Source: Thermogemmatispora carboxidivorans (lineage in GTDB: Bacteria; Chloroflexota; Ktedonobacteria; Ktedonobacterales; Ktedonobacteraceae). From it: a stretch of 64,000 bases of DNA. Location of the stretch: the NCBI RefSeq assembly GCF_000702505.1, contig NZ_JNIM01000001.1, positions 930,001-994,000 of the forward strand. Direction: 5' to 3'. Shown piece after piece: positions 1 through 8,780 of the stretch; position 1 is the stretch's first letter, and each line of letters opens with the position of its first letter. The position numbers and the translations under genes are program-made. The notes under the pieces are model-generated. The model ran no database searches and was not told the origin of the DNA. It saw only the letters and a program-made list of their open reading frames with translations.

Positions 1-468
1 CTGCTCTATCGCCTGCCCGAGCTGCGCGAAGAGCTACCCAGTGAAGACTACATTGTGCCGCTGGGGAAGGCCATTATCCGCCGTCACGGTCGCCATATGA
101 CGATGCTGACCTATGGGGCAATGGTTCATCAGTGCCTCAAGGCTGCCGAGCAGCTTGCGTCTGAGGATGGCCTGGCGGTCGAAGTGGTCGATTTGCGCAG
201 CCTGACCCCTCTCGATCGCCAGACCATTAAGGAGTCGGTCATGCGCACCAATAAGGTACTGATTGTCCATGAGGATACGCTGACCGGGGGTGTGGGGGCC
301 GAGCTGGCAGCCCTGCTGGCCGAGGAGCTGTTTGACTATCTCGACGGCCCAATTATGCGGGTAGCCGCTCCCGATGCTCCCTATCCCTATGCCCCTCCTC
401 TGGAGATGGCCTATTTGCCTGGCGTCGAGCGCATTGTGGCCGTTGCCCGCCAGCTCGCCGCCTACTAG
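1..468 (+). CDS. 2-oxo acid dehydrogenase E1 beta subunit, 3' part
   Basis: The frame is open from the first base, so the gene starts outside the window; 155 residues are visible. They form the C-terminal domain of the thiamine-diphosphate-dependent E1 beta subunit of a pyruvate or branched-chain 2-oxo acid dehydrogenase, a cytosolic complex. Visible family segments are VVDLRSLTPLD, HEDTLTGGVGAEL and PYAPPLE. E1 decarboxylates the 2-oxo acid and passes the acyl group to the lipoyl domain of E2, which is the next gene. The alpha subunit should lie just upstream of the window. The HEDTLTGG segment is common in branched-chain-type enzymes, but the substrate cannot be decided from this fragment. 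Confidence 0.9.
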   Translation: MLYRLPELREELPSEDYIVPLGKAIIRRHGRHMTMLTYGAMVHQCLKAAEQLASEDGLAVEVVDLRSLTPLDRQTIKESVMRTNKVLIVHEDTLTGGVGAELAALLAEELFDYLDGPIMRVAAPDAPYPYAPPLEMAYLPGVERIVAVARQLAAY

Positions 469-626
469 CCCGAGGAGATCCGTTCTTCGCCCTTGGGAGC
501 TAACAGGTGACGCAGTGAGCGGTGAGTGAGTTCGTGAGGCCGGGGAGGCGTAAAAGGAGAAAGGGGGAGCAATTCGCTCGCCTCTGAAAGGAAACCAATG
601 GAGTAATTGTTTGCGAGGAGTGGACT

Positions 627-2015
627 ATGCCAACGCCGGTGAAATTCCCCCGTCTCGGCGAGTCAGTTGCGGAAGGAACTGTCGCTGCCTGGCTCAAGCA
701 TGAAGGCGATTATGTGGAAAAGGATGAGGCTCTGGCCGAGGTAGTGACCGACAAGGTCAATGCTGAACTTCCTTCGCCTGTGGCTGGTCGGTTGGTGAAA
801 ATCCTGGTGCCAGCTGATCAGACGGTCCCAGTTGGGACCGCCATCGCTCTCATTGAGGAGGAGGGGGCGAGGGCAGAGGTCGCAGAGGAAGCGAGGGCTG
901 GTCAGAGCGAAAGTGGTAGCGTAGCCGCTGCTCAGCCGGCGCCCGTAGGTGAGCAGGTGACTTCTGCTGCTGCAGTGCAACGTGGCACCTCGGCCCTCTC
1001 GGTAGCGGCTGAGGCCGTGACGGCGGAGCCACACGATGGTCAGCAGCCTGGCGAACGTCAGCGCATCTCGCCCCTGGCGCGTCGCCTCGCTCGCGAGCAT
1101 GGTCTTGACCTGAACGAAATCAAGGGCACGGGCGTCGGTGGACGGGTGCGCAAAGAAGACATCCTGGCTTATCTGGAACAGCGTCAGCTCGGCGCGCAGA
1201 CGGTTCAGACACCTGCCGCGGCTGTGACTGCCCAGCCCAAGCCTGCCCCCACCACTGTGGTGAGCACGGCAGCAGGCGCTGCCAGGGGACCGGAGCCAGT
1301 GGCTGTCGGCCCCGATGAGGAAGTCATCGTCCCCGATCGCATGCGCCTGGCCATCGCTGAGCACATGGTGCGTAGCAAACGGACAGCACCCCATGCCACC
1401 ACCGTTGTCGAGGTCGATATGACCGCCATTGCGCGCTGGCTAGAGCGCAACAAAGAGGAATTCAAGCGGCGCGAGGGCTACAGTATCAGCTACGTGCCCT
1501 TCGTCATGAAAGCGGTCTGTGAAGGTATTCGAAAAGTGCCGCTGATCAACTCTAGCTGGACCGAGGAGAACCGAATCGTTGTCAAGAAGCGCATCCATCT
1601 TGGGGTGGCGGTTGCTACCGATAGCGGCCTGGTGGTGCCTACCATTCACGATGCCGACCAATATACCATTGCTGGCCTGGCGCGGCGTCTCAATGAAGTA
1701 GCGCAGCGGGCGCGCAGTAACCGTCTGACGGTGCAGGACCTGCAAGGGAGCACTTTCGTGGTTAATAATCCGGGTACCTTTGGTACAATACTATCGGTAC
1801 CGATTATCAATCAGCCCCATGCGGCTATTCTCAGCATGGATGCCGTGGTCAAGCGCCCGGTAGTGACAGAGGACGATGCCATTGCCATTCGCTCCATGAT
1901 GTATCTCTGTCTCTCCTTTGACCATCGCATCCTCGATGGGGCCGGGGCTGCCACCTTTCTGCAGGCTGTGCGGGCCAAGCTGCAGAGCTACGGGCCGGAG
2001 ATCGATGTCTATTAA
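627..2015 (+). CDS. 2-oxo acid dehydrogenase E2, dihydrolipoamide acyltransferase
   Basis: A 462-residue E2 subunit with the standard order of domains. An N-terminal lipoyl domain (about residues 3-77) carries the lipoylated lysine K43 in VTDKVNAELPSP. An Ala/Pro/Gln-rich linker follows, then a peripheral-subunit-binding domain (about 146-182, ISPLARRLAREHG...) that holds E1/E3, a second flexible linker, and the C-terminal catalytic domain. The catalytic HxxxDG motif is H433-D437-G438 in DHRILDGA. The ATG follows GCGAGGAG with good spacing. It follows E1 beta by 158 bp and precedes lipoyl synthase, which makes its cofactor. Only one lipoyl domain is present. Pyruvate versus branched-chain specificity is not resolved. 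Confidence 0.95.
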   Translation: MPTPVKFPRLGESVAEGTVAAWLKHEGDYVEKDEALAEVVTDKVNAELPSPVAGRLVKILVPADQTVPVGTAIALIEEEGARAEVAEEARAGQSESGSVAAAQPAPVGEQVTSAAAVQRGTSALSVAAEAVTAEPHDGQQPGERQRISPLARRLAREHGLDLNEIKGTGVGGRVRKEDILAYLEQRQLGAQTVQTPAAAVTAQPKPAPTTVVSTAAGAARGPEPVAVGPDEEVIVPDRMRLAIAEHMVRSKRTAPHATTVVEVDMTAIARWLERNKEEFKRREGYSISYVPFVMKAVCEGIRKVPLINSSWTEENRIVVKKRIHLGVAVATDSGLVVPTIHDADQYTIAGLARRLNEVAQRARSNRLTVQDLQGSTFVVNNPGTFGTILSVPIINQPHAAILSMDAVVKRPVVTEDDAIAIRSMMYLCLSFDHRILDGAGAATFLQAVRAKLQSYGPEIDVY

Positions 2016-2091
2016 AGACGCCCTGGTGGGGCGAAGGTAGAGGAGGCAGCCAAAGCGGCAGCCTGGTGGTCCCGCTGATCTGGCGGTACGC

Positions 2092-2124
2092 GGCCAGGTC
2101 AAATGGATCAGGCCAGACCTGGCC
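2092..2124. terminator. Hairpin between E2 and lipA
   Basis: Perfect 9-bp inverted repeat GGCCAGGTC (2092-2100) and GACCTGGCC (2116-2124) with a 15-nt loop. There is no T-tract, so it may be a weak terminator or simply reduce read-through into lipA. Confidence 0.4.
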
Positions 2125-2208
2125 AGGGCCAGGCAGTCAGCAAAGCGAGCGATACGAGAGCGAAGCCGAAGCCGAAGCCAAGCCAAGAGAGGAAGTAGAG
2201 GAACGATC

Positions 2209-3081
2209 ATGGCGACCATTATCCCTGAGCGCCGTCCCTTGTGGCTACGTGTGCGCCCGCCCGAGGGAGAGGGCTATGAAGAGATCAAGCGGCTCATGCG
2301 CAGCAAAGCGCTGCACACAGTCTGCGAGGAGGCGCGCTGTCCCAACATCCGTGAATGCTGGGGGCATGGCACTGCCACCTTCATGATTCTGGGGCGCATC
2401 TGCACGCGCAGCTGTGGCTTCTGTGCTGTTGAGACAGGGCGTCCCCTGGGTGTAGACTGGGAAGAGCCGAAGCGGGTAGCGGAGGCCGTACGACAGATGG
2501 GGCTGCGTTATGCCGTAGTGACCTCGGTCAATCGCGACGAGTTGAAGGACGGCGGGGCTTCTATCTTTGCCGCGACCATTCGCTGGATTCGGCGCCTCAA
2601 TCCCGGCTGCAAGGTGGAGGTGCTCACGCCCGATTTCAAGGGAGACTACGAAGCGCTCAAGGTGGTGATGGACGCCAAACCCGATGTCTTCAACCACAAC
2701 GTGGAGACGGTTCCGCGCCTTTACCGTCGTGTACGGCCCCAGGCGCTCTACCGGCGCTCGCTGCAGGTGCTCAAATGGGCCAAGGAGCTGAATCCGGAGG
2801 CCCCCACCAAGTCCGGCTTCATGCTCGGCCTTGGCGAGACCTGGGACGAGGTGCTGGAGGTCATGCGCGATTTGCGTGCCCATGACGTGGATATCCTCAC
2901 CATTGGCCAGTACCTGCGTCCCTCGTTCCAGCATCTGCCGATCCAGCGCTATGTCCCGCTGGAGGAGTTTGCCGCGCTCAAAGAGGAAGGGCAGAAAATG
3001 GGCTTCCGTCACGTGGAGTCCGGCCCCTTTGTGCGCAGCTCCTATCACGCTCACGAGCAGGCCGAGGAGGCTCTAGGGTGA
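2209..3081 (+). CDS. lipA: Lipoyl synthase (radical SAM)
   Basis: A 290-residue LipA, the usual length. It inserts two sulfurs into protein-bound octanoyl groups, making the lipoyl cofactor needed by the E2 encoded just upstream. Both iron-sulfur sites are visible: the auxiliary cluster cysteines C39, C44 and C50 ([12 protein letters not shown]) and the radical-SAM CxxxCxxC at C65, C69, C72 (CTRSCGFC). The C-terminal RSSYHA segment supplies the conserved serine ligand of the auxiliary cluster. The ATG follows a GAGGAA ribosome site. Co-location with E1/E2 fits local cofactor supply. No lipB or lplA gene is seen in the window, so octanoyl transfer must be encoded elsewhere. Confidence 0.97.
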   Translation: MATIIPERRPLWLRVRPPEGEGYEEIKRLMRSKALHTVCEEARCPNIRECWGHGTATFMILGRICTRSCGFCAVETGRPLGVDWEEPKRVAEAVRQMGLRYAVVTSVNRDELKDGGASIFAATIRWIRRLNPGCKVEVLTPDFKGDYEALKVVMDAKPDVFNHNVETVPRLYRRVRPQALYRRSLQVLKWAKELNPEAPTKSGFMLGLGETWDEVLEVMRDLRAHDVDILTIGQYLRPSFQHLPIQRYVPLEEFAALKEEGQKMGFRHVESGPFVRSSYHAHEQAEEALG

Positions 3082-3121
3082 GCGGGCCGGTGGAGGCTGG
3101 AATTGCCTTGCGAGGCTGGTT

Positions 3122-3160
3122 CTGCTGGCGCTGGCTCAAGCACGGAGCTGGCGCCAGCAG
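3122..3160. terminator. Long hairpin downstream of lipA
   Basis: Arms 3122-3137 and 3145-3160 pair over 16 positions (10 perfect outer pairs, two G-U wobbles, four inner pairs) around a 7-nt loop. No T-run follows. It probably ends or attenuates the dehydrogenase/lipA transcript before the hydrolase gene. Confidence 0.5.
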
Positions 3161-3214
3161 TGGCTGTGCGTCTGTGGCGCTTGCCAAACTTCAACTGAGG
3201 AGGGGAAGCTGCTC

Positions 3215-4021
3215 ATGAAAGCACGGCTCAATGGCGTCCAAATCGCCTATGACGATCATGGTGCGGGTCTGCCTGTGCTCTTTCTGCACGCTTTCCCACT
3301 GAATCGCCGCATGTGGCAGAGCGAGATGGAGGGACTCCTGCGGGAAGGCCGCTATCGCCTGGTCGCCCTCGATTGGCGCGGCTTCGGCGAGAGCGAGATT
3401 GATCGTGAGATTCTCGCGATGGAGACGCTGGCCGACGATGTAGCAGCCCTGATGGACTGGTTGGGCATGGATGGGGCTGTGCTCTGCGGCCTGTCGATGG
3501 GGGGCTATGTGGCCTTTGCCTTTCTGCGCAAGTATCCGCAGCGTGTCCGGGGCCTGATTCTGGCCGATACACGACCTGAACCTGACAGCGAGGAGGGGAA
3601 GGCCAATCGCGAGCAGTTGGCGCGTCTGGCTGAAACCCAGGGCGTGGAGGCGGTGGCCGATCTGCAGATTCCGCGCCTCCTCTCGGAAGAAACGCGCCGT
3701 CAGCGACCCGAGGTCGAAGCTCAGGTGCGTCGCTTGATCGCGGCGGCAACGCCACGGGGCATAGCTGCCGCCTCACGTGGTATGGCTCAGCGTGCCGATG
3801 CCCGTGATCTCTTGCCTACCATTCGCTGCCCGGTGCTGGTCGTTGTGGGCGAGCTGGATCAGCTTTCGCCGCCCTCGCTGGCCCAGGAATACGCGGCGCG
3901 CATTCCGCAGGCCCAGCTGCAGGTGATTCCTCGGGCGGCGCATCTCTCCAATTTGGAGCAGCCGCAGGCTTTCCTTGATAGCATTAGCACTTTCCTGCGC
4001 TCCTCAATTCCGGCTCTGTGA
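3215..4021 (+). CDS. Alpha/beta-fold hydrolase
   Basis: A 268-residue soluble alpha/beta hydrolase without a signal peptide. The oxyanion-hole strand is FLHAFPLN (about 23-30). The nucleophile elbow is GLSMGG with S94. The probable acid is D215 in GELDQLS and the histidine is H243 in RAAHLSNLEQP. The family includes 3-oxoadipate enol-lactonase-like and esterase-like enzymes; I cannot name the substrate. The ATG has a strong AGGAGGGGAAG upstream. It lies downstream of lipA beyond a strong hairpin, so it may be transcribed separately. Confidence 0.88.
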   Translation: MKARLNGVQIAYDDHGAGLPVLFLHAFPLNRRMWQSEMEGLLREGRYRLVALDWRGFGESEIDREILAMETLADDVAALMDWLGMDGAVLCGLSMGGYVAFAFLRKYPQRVRGLILADTRPEPDSEEGKANREQLARLAETQGVEAVADLQIPRLLSEETRRQRPEVEAQVRRLIAAATPRGIAAASRGMAQRADARDLLPTIRCPVLVVVGELDQLSPPSLAQEYAARIPQAQLQVIPRAAHLSNLEQPQAFLDSISTFLRSSIPAL

Positions 4022-4262
4022 GTAGACAGGGCGGGCAAGTGATCCCTCCTCTTGGGCAGAGGAGCTAAGTGCAGGTCAGGGGAGCCGGCATGCTGGGCTT
4101 GAGGTGCAGACGGTAGGTACGTGGCTTGTCTCGGGAAGACCTTCGGAGGAGGCTGCTGGCACGCTCCCGCCTTCGATGGACGGCGAGTCTGCCAGCTCGC
4201 GCTCGTGGTTGGTAGAGGTGATTTATTGGTTGTGCTCTATGGGAAGGGGAAGACAAGAGGCA

Positions 4263-4670
4263 ATGGACGATGATTGTGATCGGGGTGAAGGCCATCACCC
4301 GATTGTGCTGGTTGTCGATGATAATCCGGCCATTCGCGACATGGTAGCCTGGGCGCTGGAGCTGGATGGCTATGAGCCAGCGGAGGCCGCTGAAGGTCAG
4401 GAGGCACTGGCCTGGGTCGATAATGCAGTGCGCGAGGGACGCTATCCCTCTGTGATCCTGCTCGACCTCGCTATGCCGGGTATGGATGGGGAGACCTTCT
4501 TGCAGCGCCTGCGTTCCCAGTGGGAGCCGGCTTATCCTTTCCCTCAAATTGTGGTCATCACCGCCGGAACCGGCTTGACCACTGCTGCCGCTTTAGATGT
4601 GCAGCAGGTCATTGTCAAGCCCTTTCACGTGCGTGACCTGCTCGATGTCATTCGCCGCCTAACCGTCTGA
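4263..4670 (+). CDS. Stand-alone response-regulator receiver protein
   Basis: A single receiver domain of about 135 residues with no output domain. It shows the acidic pair in VLVVDDN, the phospho-acceptor Asp in LLDLAMPGMDG, the switch Thr in VVITAGTG and the conserved Lys in VIVKPFHV. The frame is open further upstream (to 4104), but the receiver fold begins just after the ATG at 4263, which follows a purine-rich GGGAAGGGGAAG; the ATG at 4239 is an alternative. It probably relays a phosphoryl signal by protein contact (CheY/Spo0F type). No cognate kinase is next to it. Confidence 0.85.
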   Translation: MDDDCDRGEGHHPIVLVVDDNPAIRDMVAWALELDGYEPAEAAEGQEALAWVDNAVREGRYPSVILLDLAMPGMDGETFLQRLRSQWEPAYPFPQIVVITAGTGLTTAAALDVQQVIVKPFHVRDLLDVIRRLTV

Positions 4671-4723
4671 GGCCAGCCAGAGCCACCAGGCTCGCTAGCC
4701 TCTTGCGGAAGCGAAAGAAGGAC

Positions 4724-4760
4724 GGCGGGGGAGAGAGGTGTAACGTTCTTTCTCCCCGCC
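4724..4760. terminator. First of two tandem hairpins
   Basis: GGCGGGGGAGA (4724-4734) pairs with TCTCCCCGCC (4751-4760), one bulged G, 16-nt loop containing a TTCTTT stretch. It lies just after the receiver gene and before a second stronger hairpin. Confidence 0.5.
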
Positions 4761-4762
4761 AG

Positions 4763-4793
4763 GTGGCAAGAGCCTGGTTCAGGCTCTTGCCAC
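4763..4793. terminator. Perfect 14-bp hairpin, bidirectional terminator candidate
   Basis: GTGGCAAGAGCCTG (4763-4776) and CAGGCTCTTGCCAC (4780-4793) are exact reverse complements around a 3-nt loop. It sits between the convergent receiver gene and mannosyltransferase gene, where a terminator for both strands is expected. There is no T-tract. Confidence 0.65.
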
Positions 4794-4900
4794 TACCGCT
4801 CAGGCTGCGCCTCTGCCAGATAACAAGCTAGCGTGATATGCTCCTCCGATAGGTCAGGAGATCCCCATCTTCATCCCTCTCTTGCAGCGCTTTTTTCGGC

Positions 4901-6811
4901 TCATTCCATTGATGAAGCTGACTGTCGCTCCTCTCGCTGCTCGGTGGGGCCAGTTTGGAGCAGGAGGCGAGAGGGCTGTGAGAGGCGCTGGATGAGTAGG
5001 GCAGCGGGAGGAAAGTTTAGGCGTCCAGTCGCTTGCGAGCTGAGGCCAAGACGAGTGCGGCTAGAGAGGCGATCGACCAGCCAGACCAGGAAGAGCGGCA
5101 GAAGCCAGGCGCAAGGGCCGCGCAGATAGGCCAGCTTGAAGCCAGGAAGGAAGGGCACAAAAGCACCATGCAAGGCCCAGGCATAGGTGCAGTAGAGCAT
5201 CAGCATCGTCAGGCTGAGCAGACGGAAAGGGAGAGGCCGCCGGAGCATGGCCAGCCCACGCCAGCGTACGAGAGTCAATGGCCAGCGCCTGCTCTCACCG
5301 CTCGCCTCTAGCAGGGCATAGAGACCGAAGAAGGTGACCAGGTACCAGGGCCAGAACCAGGGCGTACCAACAAGGCAATAGAGCAACCAGACCAATGCTA
5401 GCCACTGAATCAGACCGCCCGCGGTCCTGATGCGCCAGGAGTGGCGTAGGGCCTGCCAGCAGAGCCAGAGGTAGCAGAGGGCGAAGAGACCCATGCTCAG
5501 CGTATGGGTGAGGCGCTCGCCAGGCGAGCCGATAATTGGGATTGTCATCTCGAAGTGTGAGACGATGAGCGCATTGTAGAATTGACCAAGAAACTCGGCG
5601 AGCGTGTTAATATTGCGCGAGGCTGAGGGGTTGACGCGCAAGACATCGAGAACGGCGCCACCATCCCAGAAAGGGGCATAGAGCAGGACGATACAGCCGA
5701 GATAGAGTCCCAGACAGAAGGCGATTTGACGCAGCGGTAAGCCCCGACCCCACAGCAGCAACAGTAGCCCTGGAAAGAGCAGCACCGTATTAATCTTCAG
5801 GCAGGCTGCCAGCGCGAGGAGCACGGTCACTAGCGAGTAGAGGAGGAGCACCGGCCTTCCACGCACAAGAAGCCAGAGAGCTAGCAAGATGAGGAAGAGT
5901 AGAGTGCTATCGTTGTGGGCGTTGACCGCTGCCTCAAAAAGCAGAAGCGGATTCCAGGCGAAGGCCAATGTTGCCAGGACGCGCCGGCTCAGCCCGTGCT
6001 GGTCCTCATCTCGGGCTGGTTGTAAGTAACCGCTGATAGACCAGATCAGAAGGGTCGAACCCAGGTGCGTGACCAGGCCAAGCAGGCGCAGCAATAACAA
6101 GGGAAGAACCAGATTATTGGCCCCAGCTAGCGGCAGTGCCAGCCACTGTAAGAAACAGGTGATGGCCGCCCAGGTTGGCCCATAAGCCGAGGGTTGATCG
6201 ATCCAGTAGAGATAAGGGTAAGTTGCATCATATTGAATTTGGGTTGGAAGCGTAGTGAGAGGATTAAGGTGATAGATAACGCCCATTCGCGCATAGATCA
6301 GGTAAGAAAAAAGATCTGGCGAAGTGACAACGGGAATAAGCGCGAAGAGCAGACCAAGGGCTACTGTTGAGAGTATGACATACTGACGGGAGATAAGGGC
6401 AGGCAGCCTGGCCAGAGCGTAGAGATAAAGGAGAAAGAGGGCCGTCAGGACTGCCAGGAACAGGATGACCTCAAGCCAGGCCACTGGGGGCGAAGGAATC
6501 GCCGGGTCGGTAGGTACTGGCTGGAGCGGAATAATGCTCCAGCTAGGAAAGAGTGCCTGTGTCGGTAGGAGCGACCAGGTGCCGGCCCGTGAGAGCAGCA
6601 CATCGTTGAACCAGAGGCCGCTGAGCGGGAGCACGGCATCCAGCAGTACAATGGCCAGGACCATTCCCCCAAAAACGGCCAGCGGGAGAAGCCGCTGATT
6701 CCTGTGCGGCCTCGCTGGCGCCTGTGGAAGGATTGCCTCCTTCAACTCCTGTTGAGCGACGACATCTATTCCCGCCGTTTTCTGTTCAAGTGGCAATTCT
6801 ACATTTCTCAT
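4901..6811 (-). CDS. GT-C type polyprenol-phosphate mannosyltransferase-like membrane protein
   Basis: About 636 residues with around a dozen hydrophobic segments. The region FSYLIYARMGVIYHLNP followed by SAYGPTW resembles the GT87/MptA-MptB group of GT-C glycosyltransferases, which use polyprenyl-phosphate mannose as donor on the outer face of the membrane. The frame is open to 7009, but the extra N-terminal 66 residues are Cys/Arg-rich and unlike a protein N-terminus. I therefore prefer the ATG at 6811 (MRNVELPLEQ), which precedes a short cytosolic tail and the first membrane segment; its ribosome site is weak. The polyprenol-phosphate-mannose synthase at 28025 could supply the donor. The acceptor is unknown. 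Confidence 0.75.
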   Translation of the reverse strand: MRNVELPLEQKTAGIDVVAQQELKEAILPQAPARPHRNQRLLPLAVFGGMVLAIVLLDAVLPLSGLWFNDVLLSRAGTWSLLPTQALFPSWSIIPLQPVPTDPAIPSPPVAWLEVILFLAVLTALFLLYLYALARLPALISRQYVILSTVALGLLFALIPVVTSPDLFSYLIYARMGVIYHLNPLTTLPTQIQYDATYPYLYWIDQPSAYGPTWAAITCFLQWLALPLAGANNLVLPLLLLRLLGLVTHLGSTLLIWSISGYLQPARDEDQHGLSRRVLATLAFAWNPLLLFEAAVNAHNDSTLLFLILLALWLLVRGRPVLLLYSLVTVLLALAACLKINTVLLFPGLLLLLWGRGLPLRQIAFCLGLYLGCIVLLYAPFWDGGAVLDVLRVNPSASRNINTLAEFLGQFYNALIVSHFEMTIPIIGSPGERLTHTLSMGLFALCYLWLCWQALRHSWRIRTAGGLIQWLALVWLLYCLVGTPWFWPWYLVTFFGLYALLEASGESRRWPLTLVRWRGLAMLRRPLPFRLLSLTMLMLYCTYAWALHGAFVPFLPGFKLAYLRGPCAWLLPLFLVWLVDRLSSRTRLGLSSQATGRLNFPPAALLIQRLSQPSRLLLQTGPTEQREERQSASSME

Positions 6812-7034
6812 CCCTATACTTGCTACCCATCTATCACAGTTGATGCTGCTATGGCGCTGGCAAGTGGTAGCTTGCCTGCATGAAGGAAGGCCCCGAGGGC
6901 AGGGCCTTCCTGGATAGCGAGAGGCACAGCTTCCAACTTTCTTGAACGATTGATAGTTTTGCACGGTGACGGACCGGGCCAGATTCCTTTCGGGGGCCAT
7001 CTTCAGCAAACATATAGCTCTTCTTGAGGAGATC

Positions 7035-7067
7035 TTGAGCTTTCTCTGCTAGTATGACTGCTATAGT
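7035..7067 (+). promoter_or_regulatory. Candidate promoter for the DUF1800/DUF1501 genes
   Basis: An extended -10, TGC followed by TATAGT (7062-7067), lies 21 bp after TTGAGC (7035-7040). The spacing to the -35 is long, so the extended -10 probably matters most. Confidence 0.45.
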
Positions 7068-7071
7068 CCAG

Positions 7072-7090
7072 AAAACAGTTTCCCTGTTTT
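7072..7090. promoter_or_regulatory. Inverted repeat at the probable transcription start
   Basis: AAAACAG (7072-7078) and CTGTTTT (7084-7090) are exact reverse complements separated by 5 nt, immediately downstream of the candidate -10. The position fits an operator for a dimeric repressor; it could also form a small 5'-UTR hairpin. Confidence 0.4.
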
Positions 7091-7121
7091 GTAGAGAGGA
7101 TGCACGGGAGCGACCTGGCGT

Positions 7122-8696
7122 ATGGAAGAAGCAGCAAGCTATGAGGCACCGACCTGGCCCCACCCGGAGGAGCAGAGAGAAGCGGAGTCGAGAGCGTCTT
7201 CCTCAACCTCAGAGTCAGCCTCAACGCGGCTGCCCCGGCGACGCCTCCTTGGGCTGGCGGGGGTCGGCCTGGGGGCAGCGGGCCTGGTGACTGGAGGCAT
7301 CGTCCTGGAACAGCTCTGGCAGCAGAGCCACGCAGCTGGCTCTCAGGCCGACCAGCAGCTCATCGGTCACTTGCTGCGGCGTGCGGGCTTTGGCGCTGGA
7401 CCCGCAGAGCTTGCGCTCTATCGCAATCTTGGCTTCGCCGCGGCGGTTGATCGTCTCCTGAGCTACCAACAAGTCCCCGACGATGAGATGGAGCAGCGTC
7501 TGGCGGCCCTCAATCTCAATCTCGATCGACCACAAGATCAGCAGCGGTGGTGGCTGTTGCGCATGGCCTGGACGCAGCGTCCGCTCTTGGAAAAAATGAC
7601 CCTCTTCTGGCATGGGGTGCTTACCAGCAGCTTTCGCAAAGTCGGCGGTCCGCGCTTCTATCGTCGCATGGTTATCCAGAACCAGTTTTTGCGCGAGCAC
7701 GCCTTCGATACCTTTGACAATATCCTGCTGGGGATCACCAGTGACCCTGCTATGCTCTTCTATCTCGATCTCACCAAGAGCACGCGCAACGCCCCCAATG
7801 AAAACTATGCACGCGAGCTGATGGAACTATTCACCATCGGGCTGGGTCATTACACCCAACAGGATGTTACCGAAGGAGCGGCGGCCCTGAGCGGCTGGCA
7901 TGTTCGGGGCTTCTCCTCTTATTACAATCCTGACAGTCACAGTGAGCGTATCAAGCATTTTCTGGGGCACAGCGGAAACCTGGATTATCGCGACGTCATC
8001 GCGATCCTCGCCGACCATCCGGCCACTCCCTGGTTTCTCGCGCGCAAGCTCTTCAGCTTCTTTGTCTACGAGAGCCCGAGTGAGGAGGACCTCCAGCCGC
8101 TCGTCACTGCTTATCAGCGCAGCAACCATAGTATTGGGGCGGTCATGCGTGCGCTCCTGCTCTCTCCGCAGTTTGCCTCGGCCAAAGCCTACCGTAGCCG
8201 ACTCAAGTCGCCGGTTGAATTCGCCGTTGGGGCCTATCGAGCTTTAGGCCTCCAGGACGATGGCAGCCTTCTGCCGCAGTTCACCACGCTCATGGGCCAG
8301 ACAGTGTTCGATCCTCCCAACGTTGGCGGCTGGCCTGGTGACAAGGTCAGCGCTTTCTGGCTCAATAGCGGCACCTGGATGACGCGCCTCAATTACGTTG
8401 ATCTGCTCCTGCGTCGTGGCCTGGGGCGCGCTACGGTGGGTCCACTCGATCTGCAATCGCTGATTGAGAAAAACCGGCTGGCCTCACCCGAGGCCTTCGT
8501 CGACTACTTCGCCGCCTTCCTGCTTGACGGCCAGCTAGCCGACGACCGGCGGGCCTTGCTCGTCAGCTATCTCACTTCGCCAGCGCCAGGGCGGCAGGAG
8601 AGCGTCACCTTTGCCAATGGCCGGGCCTACCCGCTCAGTCGTGTGCGGGGTGCTCTCTATCTCCTCCTGGCCTCGCCGGAGTATCAGCTCGACTAA
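7122..8696 (+). CDS. DUF1800 family protein, probably Tat-exported
   Basis: A 524-residue DUF1800 protein. The N-terminus has about 35 polar residues, then a twin-arginine-like RRRLLGLAGVGLGAAG stretch, so export is likely. The family core starts at HLLRRAGFGAGPAEL and contains the typical NENYARELMELFTIG and DVTEGAAALSGW segments and, later, PPNVGGWPG. DUF1800 genes are very often followed by a DUF1501 gene, as here, and the two are thought to act together outside the cytoplasm; the biochemical role is not established. The ATG at 7122 follows GGGAGCGACC. Confidence 0.9.
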   Translation: MEEAASYEAPTWPHPEEQREAESRASSSTSESASTRLPRRRLLGLAGVGLGAAGLVTGGIVLEQLWQQSHAAGSQADQQLIGHLLRRAGFGAGPAELALYRNLGFAAAVDRLLSYQQVPDDEMEQRLAALNLNLDRPQDQQRWWLLRMAWTQRPLLEKMTLFWHGVLTSSFRKVGGPRFYRRMVIQNQFLREHAFDTFDNILLGITSDPAMLFYLDLTKSTRNAPNENYARELMELFTIGLGHYTQQDVTEGAAALSGWHVRGFSSYYNPDSHSERIKHFLGHSGNLDYRDVIAILADHPATPWFLARKLFSFFVYESPSEEDLQPLVTAYQRSNHSIGAVMRALLLSPQFASAKAYRSRLKSPVEFAVGAYRALGLQDDGSLLPQFTTLMGQTVFDPPNVGGWPGDKVSAFWLNSGTWMTRLNYVDLLLRRGLGRATVGPLDLQSLIEKNRLASPEAFVDYFAAFLLDGQLADDRRALLVSYLTSPAPGRQESVTFANGRAYPLSRVRGALYLLLASPEYQLD

Positions 8697-8780
8697 TCAA
8701 ACGAAGATGGAAAGAAGCAGGCGACCCGGAGGCCCACAGTCGTGCTCTATGGGGGAGCCTGATTGAACTGGGAGGGAGCA

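Larger units (their letters stand above)
6812..7121. other. Divergent intergenic region
   Basis: Separates the minus-strand mannosyltransferase from the plus-strand DUF1800 gene. It holds a plausible plus-strand promoter and an inverted repeat, listed separately. I could not pick a clear minus-strand promoter. Confidence 0.5.

Noticed and set aside
663..3054. Long minus-strand frames opposite E2 and lipA
   Set aside because: No protein family features, no ribosome sites; shadows of well-supported genes.
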